Origin: an uncultured Spirochaetota bacterium
GTDB taxonomy: Bacteria > Spirochaetota > Spirochaetia > Treponematales > Rectinemataceae
Reading direction: 5' to 3'
DNA length: 64,000 bases
Assembly (NCBI GenBank): GCA_903821875.1
Contig: CAIJMU010000146.1
Coordinates: forward strand, 1 to 64,000
Shown: positions 8,278-16,872 of the stretch, piece after piece
Numbering within the stretch: the first letter of the stretch is position 1
Layout: each line of letters opens with the position of its first letter
The notes under the pieces: generated by a model
Seen by the model: only the letters and a program-made list of their open reading frames with translations
Told to the model about the DNA's origin: nothing
The model's database searches: none
Made by a program: the position numbers and the translations under genes

Positions 8278-11202
8278 CTACTTCAGCTTTGTTGCCAGTG
8301 CGGTGAAGCCCTTGCGCCTTGCGATGTCGGCCGCGGTTTCGCCGAAGATGTTACGCATTGTCTTGTCTGCGCCCAGGGACAGGAGCTTGTCCACTCCCGC
8401 GTCGTTGCCTGCAAGGGCTGCGTAGATGAGGAGGGTATTGCCGAGCGGGTCGACGCTTTTCAGCCGGGCTGTCGGTGAGACAGTGTTCGTGATGGCTGTG
8501 GCGACTGGGTTGGACAGGAGGGCATCGAGTGTCGCCTGGCCCCTGGAAAGCGCGAGGCTGGCCGGGGTCTCGCCGTCGGAGGCACGGACAAAGAGGTCGG
8601 CGCCGGCAGCAGCCAGGAGAGTGATGATCGGGAGGTTGGCTGCCTTGATGGCAGCGTGGAGGGCAGTGGTCGAGCCCACGTCGCGGATGTCGATGACTGC
8701 GCCGCGGAGGATGGCCCGTTCGACCGCTTCGGCACTGGCTCCCTTTTCGACGAGGATGCGGAGGGGACTGAATCCATCTGAGTCCTTGCGGTTGACGGTT
8801 GCCGGCGTGAGGATGATGTCGAGGAAGGCGAGGCCCTGCAAGGCAGCATCCTGGACGGGATTCCTGCCGGTCGCATCGTTCGCCAGGATGTCCGAGCCGA
8901 CGGCCACGAGGGCCTTGGCCGACTCCGGGTCGCCGGATTCGACGGCGAGGAGAAGGGGTGTCTTTCCATCGAGGTTCCGGCTCTCCGGATCGGCCCCGGC
9001 GGTAATGAGCTTGACCGCGAGATCGGGGCGGCCCGAGCGGGCGGCTACTGCAAGGGGGCTGTCGCCGTGGTTGTCGCGGGTCTCAAGGGGGACCTTGCGC
9101 GAAAGCAGCACAGCGATGCCTTCGGCATCCTTCTTGCGCACGGCGTGGTGCATCGCAGCCTCCCCCGAGAAGTTGCGTGCGGCGATGTCTGCACCTCCGT
9201 CGAGGAGGAGGATGAGGCTTTTCCGGGAGCTCCACAGCAGGGCGGCGTGAAGGGCTGTGTCGCCCATCGTGTCGCGGGCGCTGATGGAGACGCCTAACGC
9301 AAGGAGGGCTTTGGTGGAGTCTGCCGCGTCTGCCTCGACAGCTACTGCGAGCGCGGTCTTTCCGTCGGAGTTGCGCGCATCGAGTTCGACGCCCTTTTCC
9401 CCGAGGAAGCCCATGGTCGCGGCGAGGTTCCGACGCGCTGCGTGGTGCAGGATGGTGTCGCCGTTCTTGTCGCGCGAGGCTATGACAGCGGTGTTGAAGA
9501 GCCACTCGAGGGGGCCGCCTGCAGCCGAGAGCCCGAGCGAGATGGGTGTCTCGCCCTTGGAGTTCTGGACAAAGACATCGGACTTGGCGACGAGGAGGGC
9601 CTCTCCCTGTGGCCGCTGCCCGAGGCGGATGGCCATGTGGAGGGCAGTATCACCGACATTGTTGCGCGCGTTGACTTCTCCGCCCTTGGCCACGATGAGC
9701 GAGATTGCCGGCTGGGACGCTTTCAGGGCAATTGCGATGGACAGGGGGGTATTGCCAAGATTGTCGCGGACGTTGACGTTCTGCGGGTTGAGGAGGGCGT
9801 TCAGCGTGTCGGTCCTGTCCACGCCGCCGCCGGTCGAAGCTGCTGCAGTGAGGGATTCCGTCGAGGCCCGCATGATGGCGATGGAGAGCGCACTTTCGGC
9901 CCTGAGGTTGGCTGCGAAGATGTCCGCCTCTTCAGCGAGGAGGAGGGGTATGTAGCCGTGCCGCATCGAACGCGCGGCGATGATCAGGGGGAGGTCCCCC
10001 TCTGCGTTGGCGGTGTTCACGATTGCGGGAGCTGCATTGATGAGCTTTCCGATGAGGACTTCCTCGTAGCCCAGCTGTATGCCGAGGTGCAATACGGTGT
10101 TTCCGTTCTTGTCCTTGAGGGAGGGATCGGCCCCCTTCGCCAGGAGGAGTTCGATCATGCGCTTGCGATCGCTGTCGGGAGAGATGTGGAGCGGCGTGTT
10201 GTCCACACTGTCCCGCGCGTTGGGGTCCGCCTTGTTGGCCAGGAGGAGGGTTGCCCCGTCGATCCAACCGGCACGGACGGCTTCATGGAGGGGGGCCGAA
10301 CCGGAACTGTTGCGCGCGTTGGGATTGGCCCCACGCGTGAGGAGGAAGTCCGTGAGCCCGAGCTGCCTGCGCTCGACTGACATATGGAGGGGTGTCTTTC
10401 CTTCCTCGAAGCGTATCGAGGAGTAGTCCACGGCACGGACAGTCTGGGCGAACCAGGAAAAATCGGAGAGCTGGGGGTTTGCGCCTTTCAGGATGAGGGT
10501 TTCGGCGATGCGCGCTGCCTCGGTGCGGTCTGGATGGAGGAGGGCGAAATCGAGGGCGTTGCGGCCCGACGCATCCCGGGCCAGGGCATCTGCACCGACC
10601 GCGAGGAGGGTCTTGACCCCCGTTTCGGAGAGCTTGTCCGCCGCGATCATGAGGGCTGTCGAGCCCTCGGCGCCCTTGGAGTTCACATTCGCAGCAGTGA
10701 AGACAGCCTGGATGATGGCATCGCCCTTGGAGAGTGCTGCCTCGACGAGGGTCGTATTGGACGCGTCCTTGGAGAAGAGGTTGCTGTCTTTCTGGGCGAG
10801 CAGGGTGGCGCACTCGACCTTGCCTTCCTCCACCGCGAGGCGGAGAGGGCTTCGCTGCTGACGGTCGAGCGAATCGGTTTTAGCCTGCATCGACAAAAGG
10901 AGGGTGATTATGGCAGGAGCATCCTGCTCGACGGCGTTGTGGAGGGGAAAGTTGCCGTTCGCGTCCGCCTTGTCGACGGCTGCCCGGTTCGAGAAGAATT
11001 TGTTGATCGAGCCGAGATCCTTCGAACCTATCATGCTTGCAAGGTCCGGAGGCGCGGCTTCGGCCGGAGCCGGAGTCGGCGCTGCGGCGACCGGGGTCGG
11101 CGCTGGCGGAGGGGTGGCGCAGGCCGTCAGTGTGAGCGCAGCAACCAACAGAGCGATGATTCCCAGGCCGGTCAGGGCGCGGATCGGACGTGCCATGTTC
11201 AT
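8278..11202 (-). CDS. Large ankyrin-repeat lipoprotein
   Basis: A 974-residue protein. The start is fixed by AAGGAG (11210-11215) seven bases before the ATG at 11202-11200. Residues 1-28 are a lipoprotein signal ending in LTAC with Cys28 as the lipidation site. An Ala/Pro-rich linker follows (~29-55), then roughly 25 ankyrin repeats run to the C-terminus (repeated patterns such as GNTPLHxAI and LLxxGADxxARN). There is no other recognisable domain. Ankyrin arrays bind proteins; a lipid-anchored array would act at the periplasmic or surface face of a membrane. The partner is unknown. At about 2.9 kb it dominates its operon with the reductase and MFS genes. Confidence 0.9.
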   Translation of the reverse strand: MNMARPIRALTGLGIIALLVAALTLTACATPPPAPTPVAAAPTPAPAEAAPPDLASMIGSKDLGSINKFFSNRAAVDKADANGNFPLHNAVEQDAPAIITLLLSMQAKTDSLDRQQRSPLRLAVEEGKVECATLLAQKDSNLFSKDASNTTLVEAALSKGDAIIQAVFTAANVNSKGAEGSTALMIAADKLSETGVKTLLAVGADALARDASGRNALDFALLHPDRTEAARIAETLILKGANPQLSDFSWFAQTVRAVDYSSIRFEEGKTPLHMSVERRQLGLTDFLLTRGANPNARNSSGSAPLHEAVRAGWIDGATLLLANKADPNARDSVDNTPLHISPDSDRKRMIELLLAKGADPSLKDKNGNTVLHLGIQLGYEEVLIGKLINAAPAIVNTANAEGDLPLIIAARSMRHGYIPLLLAEEADIFAANLRAESALSIAIMRASTESLTAAASTGGGVDRTDTLNALLNPQNVNVRDNLGNTPLSIAIALKASQPAISLIVAKGGEVNARNNVGDTALHMAIRLGQRPQGEALLVAKSDVFVQNSKGETPISLGLSAAGGPLEWLFNTAVIASRDKNGDTILHHAARRNLAATMGFLGEKGVELDARNSDGKTALAVAVEADAADSTKALLALGVSISARDTMGDTALHAALLWSSRKSLILLLDGGADIAARNFSGEAAMHHAVRKKDAEGIAVLLSRKVPLETRDNHGDSPLAVAARSGRPDLAVKLITAGADPESRNLDGKTPLLLAVESGDPESAKALVAVGSDILANDATGRNPVQDAALQGLAFLDIILTPATVNRKDSDGFSPLRILVEKGASAEAVERAILRGAVIDIRDVGSTTALHAAIKAANLPIITLLAAAGADLFVRASDGETPASLALSRGQATLDALLSNPVATAITNTVSPTARLKSVDPLGNTLLIYAALAGNDAGVDKLLSLGADKTMRNIFGETAADIARRKGFTALATKLK

Positions 11203-11285
11203 CGGAGGTCTCCTTGTGTACATATTCGGGCGATCGGAGGAGGGAATCGACTGGAATATCGCAGGAAAGGCAGCTCCTCTTACTT

Positions 11286-12065
11286 CTAGGGCAGGGCTTC
11301 CACCACAAGGCCGTCCCAGGCAGGCCTGGCGCCGACGTCGCTGCCAAGGGTCTCGCAGCGCTCTTCTATCCAGGCGTGCGGGTGGTCGTGCGTCATGTGG
11401 ATGAGCCAGGTCTCCTGCACTCCGACCGCACGCGCGACGTCGATGGCCCCCGCGATGGACTGGTGGGTCGGATGCGGCCTGTCGCGGAGGGCGTCGATGG
11501 CCAGGACGCGCGTGCCGCCAAGCTTTGCCATCGTCGCCGGGGGGATATCGGAGCAATCCGGGAGCCAGGCGAAATCACCGAAGCGATACCCGAGGATCGG
11601 AAGGAGTCCGTGGAGCACGGGCAGGGGCGTTACCGAAATAGTACCAATGCTGAATGTCGAGGCCGGAGCCTCGCGGAGCTCGATCCTCGGCTTGCCGCCA
11701 CCTGCCTGGACTCCCTCCCGGAATGCGTAGGAAAAGCGTTCGGAGACCTCGGCGAGGGTAGGCGCATTGCCGTAGACCGGGAGGTGCTTTTCCCAGGCGA
11801 GGGGCCTGATGTCGTCGAGGCCGTGGACGTGGTCGGCGTGCGCATGCGTGAGGAGGATGGCGTCGAGGTGGTCGATGCCGGCTGCGAGCGCCTGGAGGCG
11901 GAACTCGGGGCCTGTATCCACCACGATCATCGTCGGGCCGTCTACCACGAGGAGGGAGGTCCTCCACCTCCGGTCCCTGGGGTCGGAAGAAAGGCACACG
12001 GGGCAGCGGCACCCGATCACCGGGACGCCGTGGCTTGTCCCAGTGCCAAGGAAAGAAAGACGCAT
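11286..12065 (-). CDS. Metallo-beta-lactamase-fold hydrolase (PhnP-like phosphodiesterase family)
   Basis: A 259-residue cytoplasmic protein. It starts with LGTGTSHGVPVIGC, typical of the PhnP/phosphoribosyl cyclic phosphodiesterase group, and carries the two-metal motif THAHADH plus later metal ligands (PVLHG, DCSD, HMTHD). The ATG at 12065 lies 14 bases after the stop of the upstream secreted NlpC/P60-like gene, suggesting co-transcription. The reaction is probably hydrolysis of a cyclic phosphodiester; the physiological substrate is unknown, as no phosphonate genes are nearby. Confidence 0.85.
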   Translation of the reverse strand: MRLSFLGTGTSHGVPVIGCRCPVCLSSDPRDRRWRTSLLVVDGPTMIVVDTGPEFRLQALAAGIDHLDAILLTHAHADHVHGLDDIRPLAWEKHLPVYGNAPTLAEVSERFSYAFREGVQAGGGKPRIELREAPASTFSIGTISVTPLPVLHGLLPILGYRFGDFAWLPDCSDIPPATMAKLGGTRVLAIDALRDRPHPTHQSIAGAIDVARAVGVQETWLIHMTHDHPHAWIEERCETLGSDVGARPAWDGLVVEALP

Positions 12066-12079
12066 CGCGGTCGCTTCCC

Positions 12080-13462
12080 TCAGTCCCCGGCACCGCTTAG
12101 TCCAGGCGCTTCGAAATCGCGGGAAGCCTTCACCCTTACCAGATGCACCATCTGGCCAGCGGTCCTCGCGCTGAGGGTGATGAGGCTTGTCTCGGCAGCG
12201 CTTTCGAAGACATCCACAGTAAAGGCGCCGCCTGAGTCGAACCAGGGCAGGAGCACTGCGACGTGATAATGGTGCCTGAGGCCGCGCTTGTCCTGTTCGC
12301 TCAAGGATGCGAGGTAGAAGTAGCCCGGGTCGTGGATTGCCTGCCACCAGAGTAGTGCGGCGAGACCCTCGGTCGGGAAGCCAGCGTCCTGTGCGTAGTC
12401 GGGAAACTCGAGGTACTCGCGACCGCCATTGACGGCAGAGCGCGAGGGCGCGACAAGCGAGAAGGGGGACTGGCGGAGGTCAGATTCCAGGATTGACTGT
12501 TGCCTCGGGGACTCGAGGGCAGCACGTGCCGCAAAGGCGAGGTTCCTCGTCCAATCGAGGCCGAAATAAGGATCCAGGGCCTCCTCGAAGCGCTCGACCA
12601 CGGAGGATTTCCTGGTTTCCTCGAGCCGCTGGGAGAGCTCCGCGGCGCCGACAAATGCTCCTGTTTCAGGACGGATAAGGCCGTCGACGACCCACTGGGC
12701 GAAGCCCGAGCAGTTGAGTCCTGCCGTCTTTGCAGGCTGGGGGAGTCCCGTTGCTATATAGACCGGTCGGCCTTCCTCGTCCAGCCCACCGTCGTCAGCG
12801 TAGCGCAGGGATGTAAGTCCCGCGCGGATTTTTCCTGCGAGGATGGAGACGTCTGCGTACTGGGCCGGATCCGGTTCGAGGAGGGCCCAGTCTACCGTAG
12901 CGCGGGTGGCTTCGATGATCGCAGAGGTTTTGATTGTGAGGCAGGTCTTCCAGTCGAAGGGGAGGGGAACGCCCTCCCTGAGTACGCCGCCGTAGATCAC
13001 GAGGTCGAGGTAGACCCTGCCTGAATCTGGATAGACCCTGATGAAGGTACCAGGATCACTCTTGAGGAAGAGCTTGATCTGGAGGATGGCGCCGCTCGTG
13101 CTGTCCTTCTTGGCAACCCAGGAACCCTGGGAATAAAGGGGCCATGAACCGTCGCGGCGCGCGGAATAGACGAGGTACAGGGAGGGGCCGGAGCGGATGG
13201 ACTGCCGCTGCCACGTGCCCCAGGGATTCTCAAACCGGCCCCGTGCCAGCTTTTGGGCTACAGCGGGTGAGGCTGAGATGAAGGTCTCGAGGTCTCGCTG
13301 GCGGAGGTCGGAGTTCTCAGGTATCGAACCCAGGGGATGGTCCCCGGGCAGGGCGATCGGCGACTGGGTCGCCGCGAAGGATGGCCCACCGTTGCAGATG
13401 AGGAGTAAGCCGAGGGCAGGCAGAAGCGCCTGCCACCTCCGAGCTGGGATGGTTCTGGTCAT
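12080..13462 (-). CDS. Secreted NlpC/P60-like cysteine hydrolase
   Basis: A 460-residue protein with a signal peptide (hydrophobic core ~12-30, cleavage near SFA-A). A GLNCSGFAQW motif puts a candidate nucleophile at Cys251, as in NlpC/P60 peptidases (usual form DCSGF). A later HHYHVAVLLPW segment supplies candidate His398/His400. The spacing between Cys and His (~150 residues) is longer than in classical NlpC/P60 domains, so it is a divergent or enlarged member, perhaps a periplasmic peptidoglycan amidase or endopeptidase. The ATG at 13462 has GGAGGG only two bases upstream, which is unusually close. It is divergently oriented to the gene at 13630. Confidence 0.65.
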   Translation of the reverse strand: MTRTIPARRWQALLPALGLLLICNGGPSFAATQSPIALPGDHPLGSIPENSDLRQRDLETFISASPAVAQKLARGRFENPWGTWQRQSIRSGPSLYLVYSARRDGSWPLYSQGSWVAKKDSTSGAILQIKLFLKSDPGTFIRVYPDSGRVYLDLVIYGGVLREGVPLPFDWKTCLTIKTSAIIEATRATVDWALLEPDPAQYADVSILAGKIRAGLTSLRYADDGGLDEEGRPVYIATGLPQPAKTAGLNCSGFAQWVVDGLIRPETGAFVGAAELSQRLEETRKSSVVERFEEALDPYFGLDWTRNLAFAARAALESPRQQSILESDLRQSPFSLVAPSRSAVNGGREYLEFPDYAQDAGFPTEGLAALLWWQAIHDPGYFYLASLSEQDKRGLRHHYHVAVLLPWFDSGGAFTVDVFESAAETSLITLSARTAGQMVHLVRVKASRDFEAPGLSGAGD

Positions 13463-13629
13463 GACCCTCCGATTATCGGCGCGATCAGCCACTTCGGAAA
13501 TAAGGCTTTCATGCCGAAATTCAAGATAGGGGTTGCCATGCGTTCCGTGGACCCTCCGTGGACCTTCTGTCTGGTCCGCTTGCCTTCGCGGACCCGGTGG
13601 GGCGCCTATCACTTGTTTCAGAGGTATCC

Positions 13630-14700
13630 ATGGCCTTGCGGCGACTACTCCTTCTGGCAGCCTACGGCGCCTTTGCGCTTTTTTTTGCCCCGGCTTATGG
13701 CGACTCCGACGATCCCCGGATTTGGGGAGCGAACGACCAGGCCCTGATCGGGTCGAGGCTGCCTCTCCTTCCCGAGCTTCCACCCCCTCCTGCCGCCGAA
13801 GGCTCCCAGACTCCAGCTCCCGAAGCAGTCCCGCCCGCGACGCGGCAGCCTCCTGCAGCCCAGAATCCAGACTCCTCCCATGATGCACCGACCGACTTTG
13901 CGCCTCTTTCCCCTCCCGGAGATATCGACATTGGCCTCGCAGGCCATCGCATCCTGGCCTTTTACGGCAAGCCCGGTGCCCGGAGCATGGGCATCCTCGG
14001 GGAGTATCCCAAGGAGGAACTGGCCAGGCTCCTGTTCGGCTATGCGCGCATGTATTCCGATGCGGAGAACGGCACGGGCATCATACCAGCTTTTTACATT
14101 ATATATGGCGCCTGCTGGCCAGGCGGCGAGATTGGCTACCTCCGGGATTCCGTAGTACGCGAATGGGTTGACTATGCAGCCAGCCAGGGCATCATCGTTT
14201 TTCTCGACCACCAGATCGGCAAATTCGGCGTCGACCAGGCCATGGCACGGCTCCTTCCCTGGCTTGCTTCACCCAACGTCCATCTCGCCCTGGATCCGGA
14301 GTGGCGCACGACCGAGCCGATGCGTACTATTGGTTCCATCAGCGCCGAGGAGCTCAACCAGGCCCAGTCCATGATGGCAGGGTGGCTCTCGGGGCATGAA
14401 CTGACGGATGAGCGCCTCCTCGTCGTCCATCAGTTCACCTCAAAGATGATAAGCGGCCGGGATCGCGTCAGGTCTGACTATGCGGGTGTCCGTCTCATCC
14501 ACACCGCCGACGGCTTTGGCAATCCCGACTTGAAACGCAACAGCTATGCCTGGAACGCGAAGGCCTTCAATATGCCCCACAAGGGCTTCAAGCTCTTTTT
14601 CAAGACCTGGGTGCGGGGTGCCGGCTATGACGAGCCCCTCCTGACCCCCACCGAAGTCCTCGCCCTCAATCCTGTCCCGGACCTCATCATCTACCAGTAG
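13630..14700 (+). CDS. Secreted protein of unknown function with a Pro-rich linker
   Basis: A 356-residue protein. The ATG at 13630 follows GAGG and gives a clean signal peptide (~5-23). Residues ~35-90 are Pro/Ala-rich and probably a flexible tether. The globular part begins at HRILAFYGKPGARSMGILGEY (~103-123) and contains regularly spaced hydrophobic strands with conserved-looking acidic and aromatic residues (HLALDPEW, VVHQFT). This looks like a TIM-barrel, glycosidase-like fold, but I do not recognise a named family with certainty. It is divergent from the NlpC/P60-like gene, with which it shares an envelope location. Function not assigned. Confidence 0.7.
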   Translation: MALRRLLLLAAYGAFALFFAPAYGDSDDPRIWGANDQALIGSRLPLLPELPPPPAAEGSQTPAPEAVPPATRQPPAAQNPDSSHDAPTDFAPLSPPGDIDIGLAGHRILAFYGKPGARSMGILGEYPKEELARLLFGYARMYSDAENGTGIIPAFYIIYGACWPGGEIGYLRDSVVREWVDYAASQGIIVFLDHQIGKFGVDQAMARLLPWLASPNVHLALDPEWRTTEPMRTIGSISAEELNQAQSMMAGWLSGHELTDERLLVVHQFTSKMISGRDRVRSDYAGVRLIHTADGFGNPDLKRNSYAWNAKAFNMPHKGFKLFFKTWVRGAGYDEPLLTPTEVLALNPVPDLIIYQ

Positions 14701-14897
14701 CCGAGCCCCGCCTTCCCCAGGAAAGCCCTCGCCTGTTGGCAGCTCAATTGACCTACTCACCCCCGGGCACTAGACTTGTCTGAGCGATGGTTCAACCTGG
14801 GTTTCGGGGCTGTGCTGGAAAGTGGCTCCCGAAGGCCCTGGATCATCAGCTTTGTCACTCATGACCCCAATCGAAGTCATGAGGCGGGAGATACACG

Positions 14898-16694
14898 ATG
14901 AATGAGCAATCCAGCCACACGGCAAAAAAGACCCTCAAGCTTGGAACCAAGATAGTAGTCATGACGCTGGCGGCTGTCGTTCTTGCCGTCACGGCGGGCA
15001 TAGTCGTCCAGCGGAGCGTCATCAGGAGCCAGGGCATCACGATGACTCTGGCTACCATGCGGGCGGCCATCCTCGAAGCCGAGAGCACGAGGGCCTCCAT
15101 CTCGGCCCTCAACAGCCTGGGAGCCTTCGACCAGAAAAAACTAATGGAGGACTTCAAGCAGAGCGGCGAGCTCCGTGCCTCCGCCCTTTACAAGACCGTT
15201 CCTGTTGTTGCCGCCTGGACCGCCATCCAGAAAGTGGCCGAGCAGGAGGGCTATGAGTTCCGCATACCCAAGCATCAGGCACGCAACGCCAAGAACCTTC
15301 CCACCGCTGCCGAGGAGCTCTTCCTCGTGGAGCTTGAGAAAGGCAAGCGGGCGGACTATTTCGTGGCCGACGAGGCGAGCGACACCATCCTCTACGCCAG
15401 GCCCATCGTCCTGTCCGAGGACTGCCTTGCCTGCCACGGGGATCCACGCACGAGCCCGACCGGCGACGGCAAGGACAAGATCGGCTTCACCATGGAAGGC
15501 TGGAAGGCGGGGGAGGTCCATGGCGCCTTCGTCCTCAAGACCGGTTTCTCCCGCCTCAACGCAGTCATCGCCGCGGGCATGTTCCAGACCATCGGATGGG
15601 TCGTACCGCTCGCCATACTCATAGCAATTGTATTCTTCTTTTTCATCAGGCGTTCCATCGCTGCTCCCATCGGCGAAAGCGTCAAGATGACCGTGCTCCT
15701 CGCCGGGGGCGACTTTTCGCGGGAAGTACCTGCGGCGCTCCTTGACCGTGGAGACGAACTAGGGGAACTCGGGCGCGGTTTCCAGGGGATGATCGCAAAC
15801 ACTCGCAAGCTCCTCGAGGACGTCGCGGGAGGTGTGAAGACCCTCGTGGACTCTGCTGCGAACCTTTCGGAAGTCTCCGAAACCACGGCCGAGTCAGTGC
15901 ACTCAGTATCCGAAAAGACCCAGACGGTAGCGGTTGCGGCCGAGGAGGCGAGCGCCAACACCCAGTCAGTCGCGGCCAGCATGGAAGAGGCGGCGACAAA
16001 TCTCTCCTCGGTGGCTGCCGCCACCGAGGAGATGAGTTCCACCGTGGCCGAGATCGCCGGCAACTCCGACCGTGCCCGGAAGATCAGCGAGGAGTCTACC
16101 ACCCAGGTGCGCTCCATCACCGAGCTCATGCAGCAGCTCGGAAAGGCCGCCAAGGAAATCGGAAAGGTCACCCAGACCATCACCGATATCTCCTCGCAGA
16201 CCAACCTCCTTGCACTCAACGCCACAATCGAGGCAGCCCGCGCCGGCGCTGCCGGCAAGGGCTTTACCGTGGTCGCCAACGAGATCAAGGAACTCGCCCG
16301 CCAGACTGCAGCCGCCACCGAAGACATCAAGCTCAAGATCGCGGGTGTCCAGGATTCTGCCGATCATGTCATCGGCGACATCCACAAGGTAGCGGATGTG
16401 ATCAAGGACGTCGGTGACATCGTCGCGAGCATTGCCGCATCGATTGAGGAGCAGGCCTCTGTCACGAGGGAAGTGGCCGAGAACATCGCCCAGGCTTCGC
16501 TGGGGGTACGCGATGCCAACGAGCGCGTTGCCCAGACCGCGAGCGTCTCGGCCTCGATCGCCCGCGACATGGCTGGCATCAACAGCTCCATGGGAGTCAT
16601 TGGCGAGGGAGGCGAGCGGGTTCGCACGAGCACGGATGAACTCGGCAGCCTCGCCGAGCAGCTTGAGTCAACTGTTGGGAAGTTCAAGACCTGA
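14898..16694 (+). CDS. Methyl-accepting chemotaxis protein with a c-type heme sensor domain
   Basis: A 598-residue receptor: TM1 (~18-38); a periplasmic domain (~40-225) of the Tll0287/DUF3365 type with a CLACH heme-attachment motif at 176-180; TM2 (~231-250); a HAMP region (~250-305); and a cytoplasmic signalling domain with the conserved hairpin tip (~430-470, QTNLLALNATIEAARAG). CxxCH covalently binds heme c in this family, so the receptor probably senses redox state, oxygen, NO or another heme ligand and feeds CheA/CheW. It is monocistronic: 197 bases without a gene precede it and a strong terminator follows. GGGAG lies before the ATG. Confidence 0.93.
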   Translation: MNEQSSHTAKKTLKLGTKIVVMTLAAVVLAVTAGIVVQRSVIRSQGITMTLATMRAAILEAESTRASISALNSLGAFDQKKLMEDFKQSGELRASALYKTVPVVAAWTAIQKVAEQEGYEFRIPKHQARNAKNLPTAAEELFLVELEKGKRADYFVADEASDTILYARPIVLSEDCLACHGDPRTSPTGDGKDKIGFTMEGWKAGEVHGAFVLKTGFSRLNAVIAAGMFQTIGWVVPLAILIAIVFFFFIRRSIAAPIGESVKMTVLLAGGDFSREVPAALLDRGDELGELGRGFQGMIANTRKLLEDVAGGVKTLVDSAANLSEVSETTAESVHSVSEKTQTVAVAAEEASANTQSVAASMEEAATNLSSVAAATEEMSSTVAEIAGNSDRARKISEESTTQVRSITELMQQLGKAAKEIGKVTQTITDISSQTNLLALNATIEAARAGAAGKGFTVVANEIKELARQTAAATEDIKLKIAGVQDSADHVIGDIHKVADVIKDVGDIVASIAASIEEQASVTREVAENIAQASLGVRDANERVAQTASVSASIARDMAGINSSMGVIGEGGERVRTSTDELGSLAEQLESTVGKFKT

Positions 16695-16769
16695 ACAGAC
16701 CATAGCCTTTTTCAAGGAAACGGAAAGAAAAAAAGAGAAGCGCTAAGTCATTGCCAGCATAGAATTAAA

Positions 16770-16800
16770 GCTCCGGGCGAATCCGGGGCTTTTCTTTTCC
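16770..16800 (+). terminator. Rho-independent terminator after the chemotaxis receptor
   Basis: A stem GCTCCGG / CCGGGGC (16770-16776 with 16783-16789) and a six-base loop are followed by TTTTCTTTTCC. It lies 75 bases after the receptor stop and just outside the integrated element. Confidence 0.85.
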
Positions 16801-16829
16801 CTTCCCTTCTATTGCTTCCCTAGCCTTCC

Positions 16830-16861
16830 TTTTGTAGACTCAGTGTAGACGGCATGTAGAC
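16830..16861 (+). repeat. 11-bp-phased repeat cluster 1 (three TGTAGAC units), left end
   Basis: TTTTGTAGAC opens the cluster; TGTAGAC then recurs at 16833, 16844 and 16855, exactly 11 bp apart. It lies just before the integrase ribosome binding site. Homologous clusters sit at 18305-18354 and 20591-20611. One helical turn of spacing suggests a site for a protein that binds one DNA face (integrase arm, excisionase or Rep). Confidence 0.8.
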
Positions 16862-16872
16862 GGGAGGCGGCA

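Noticed and set aside
9442-10380. Rightward open frames opposite the ankyrin gene
   Set aside because: Caused by GC-rich codon periodicity of the ankyrin repeats on the other strand; composition is not protein-like.
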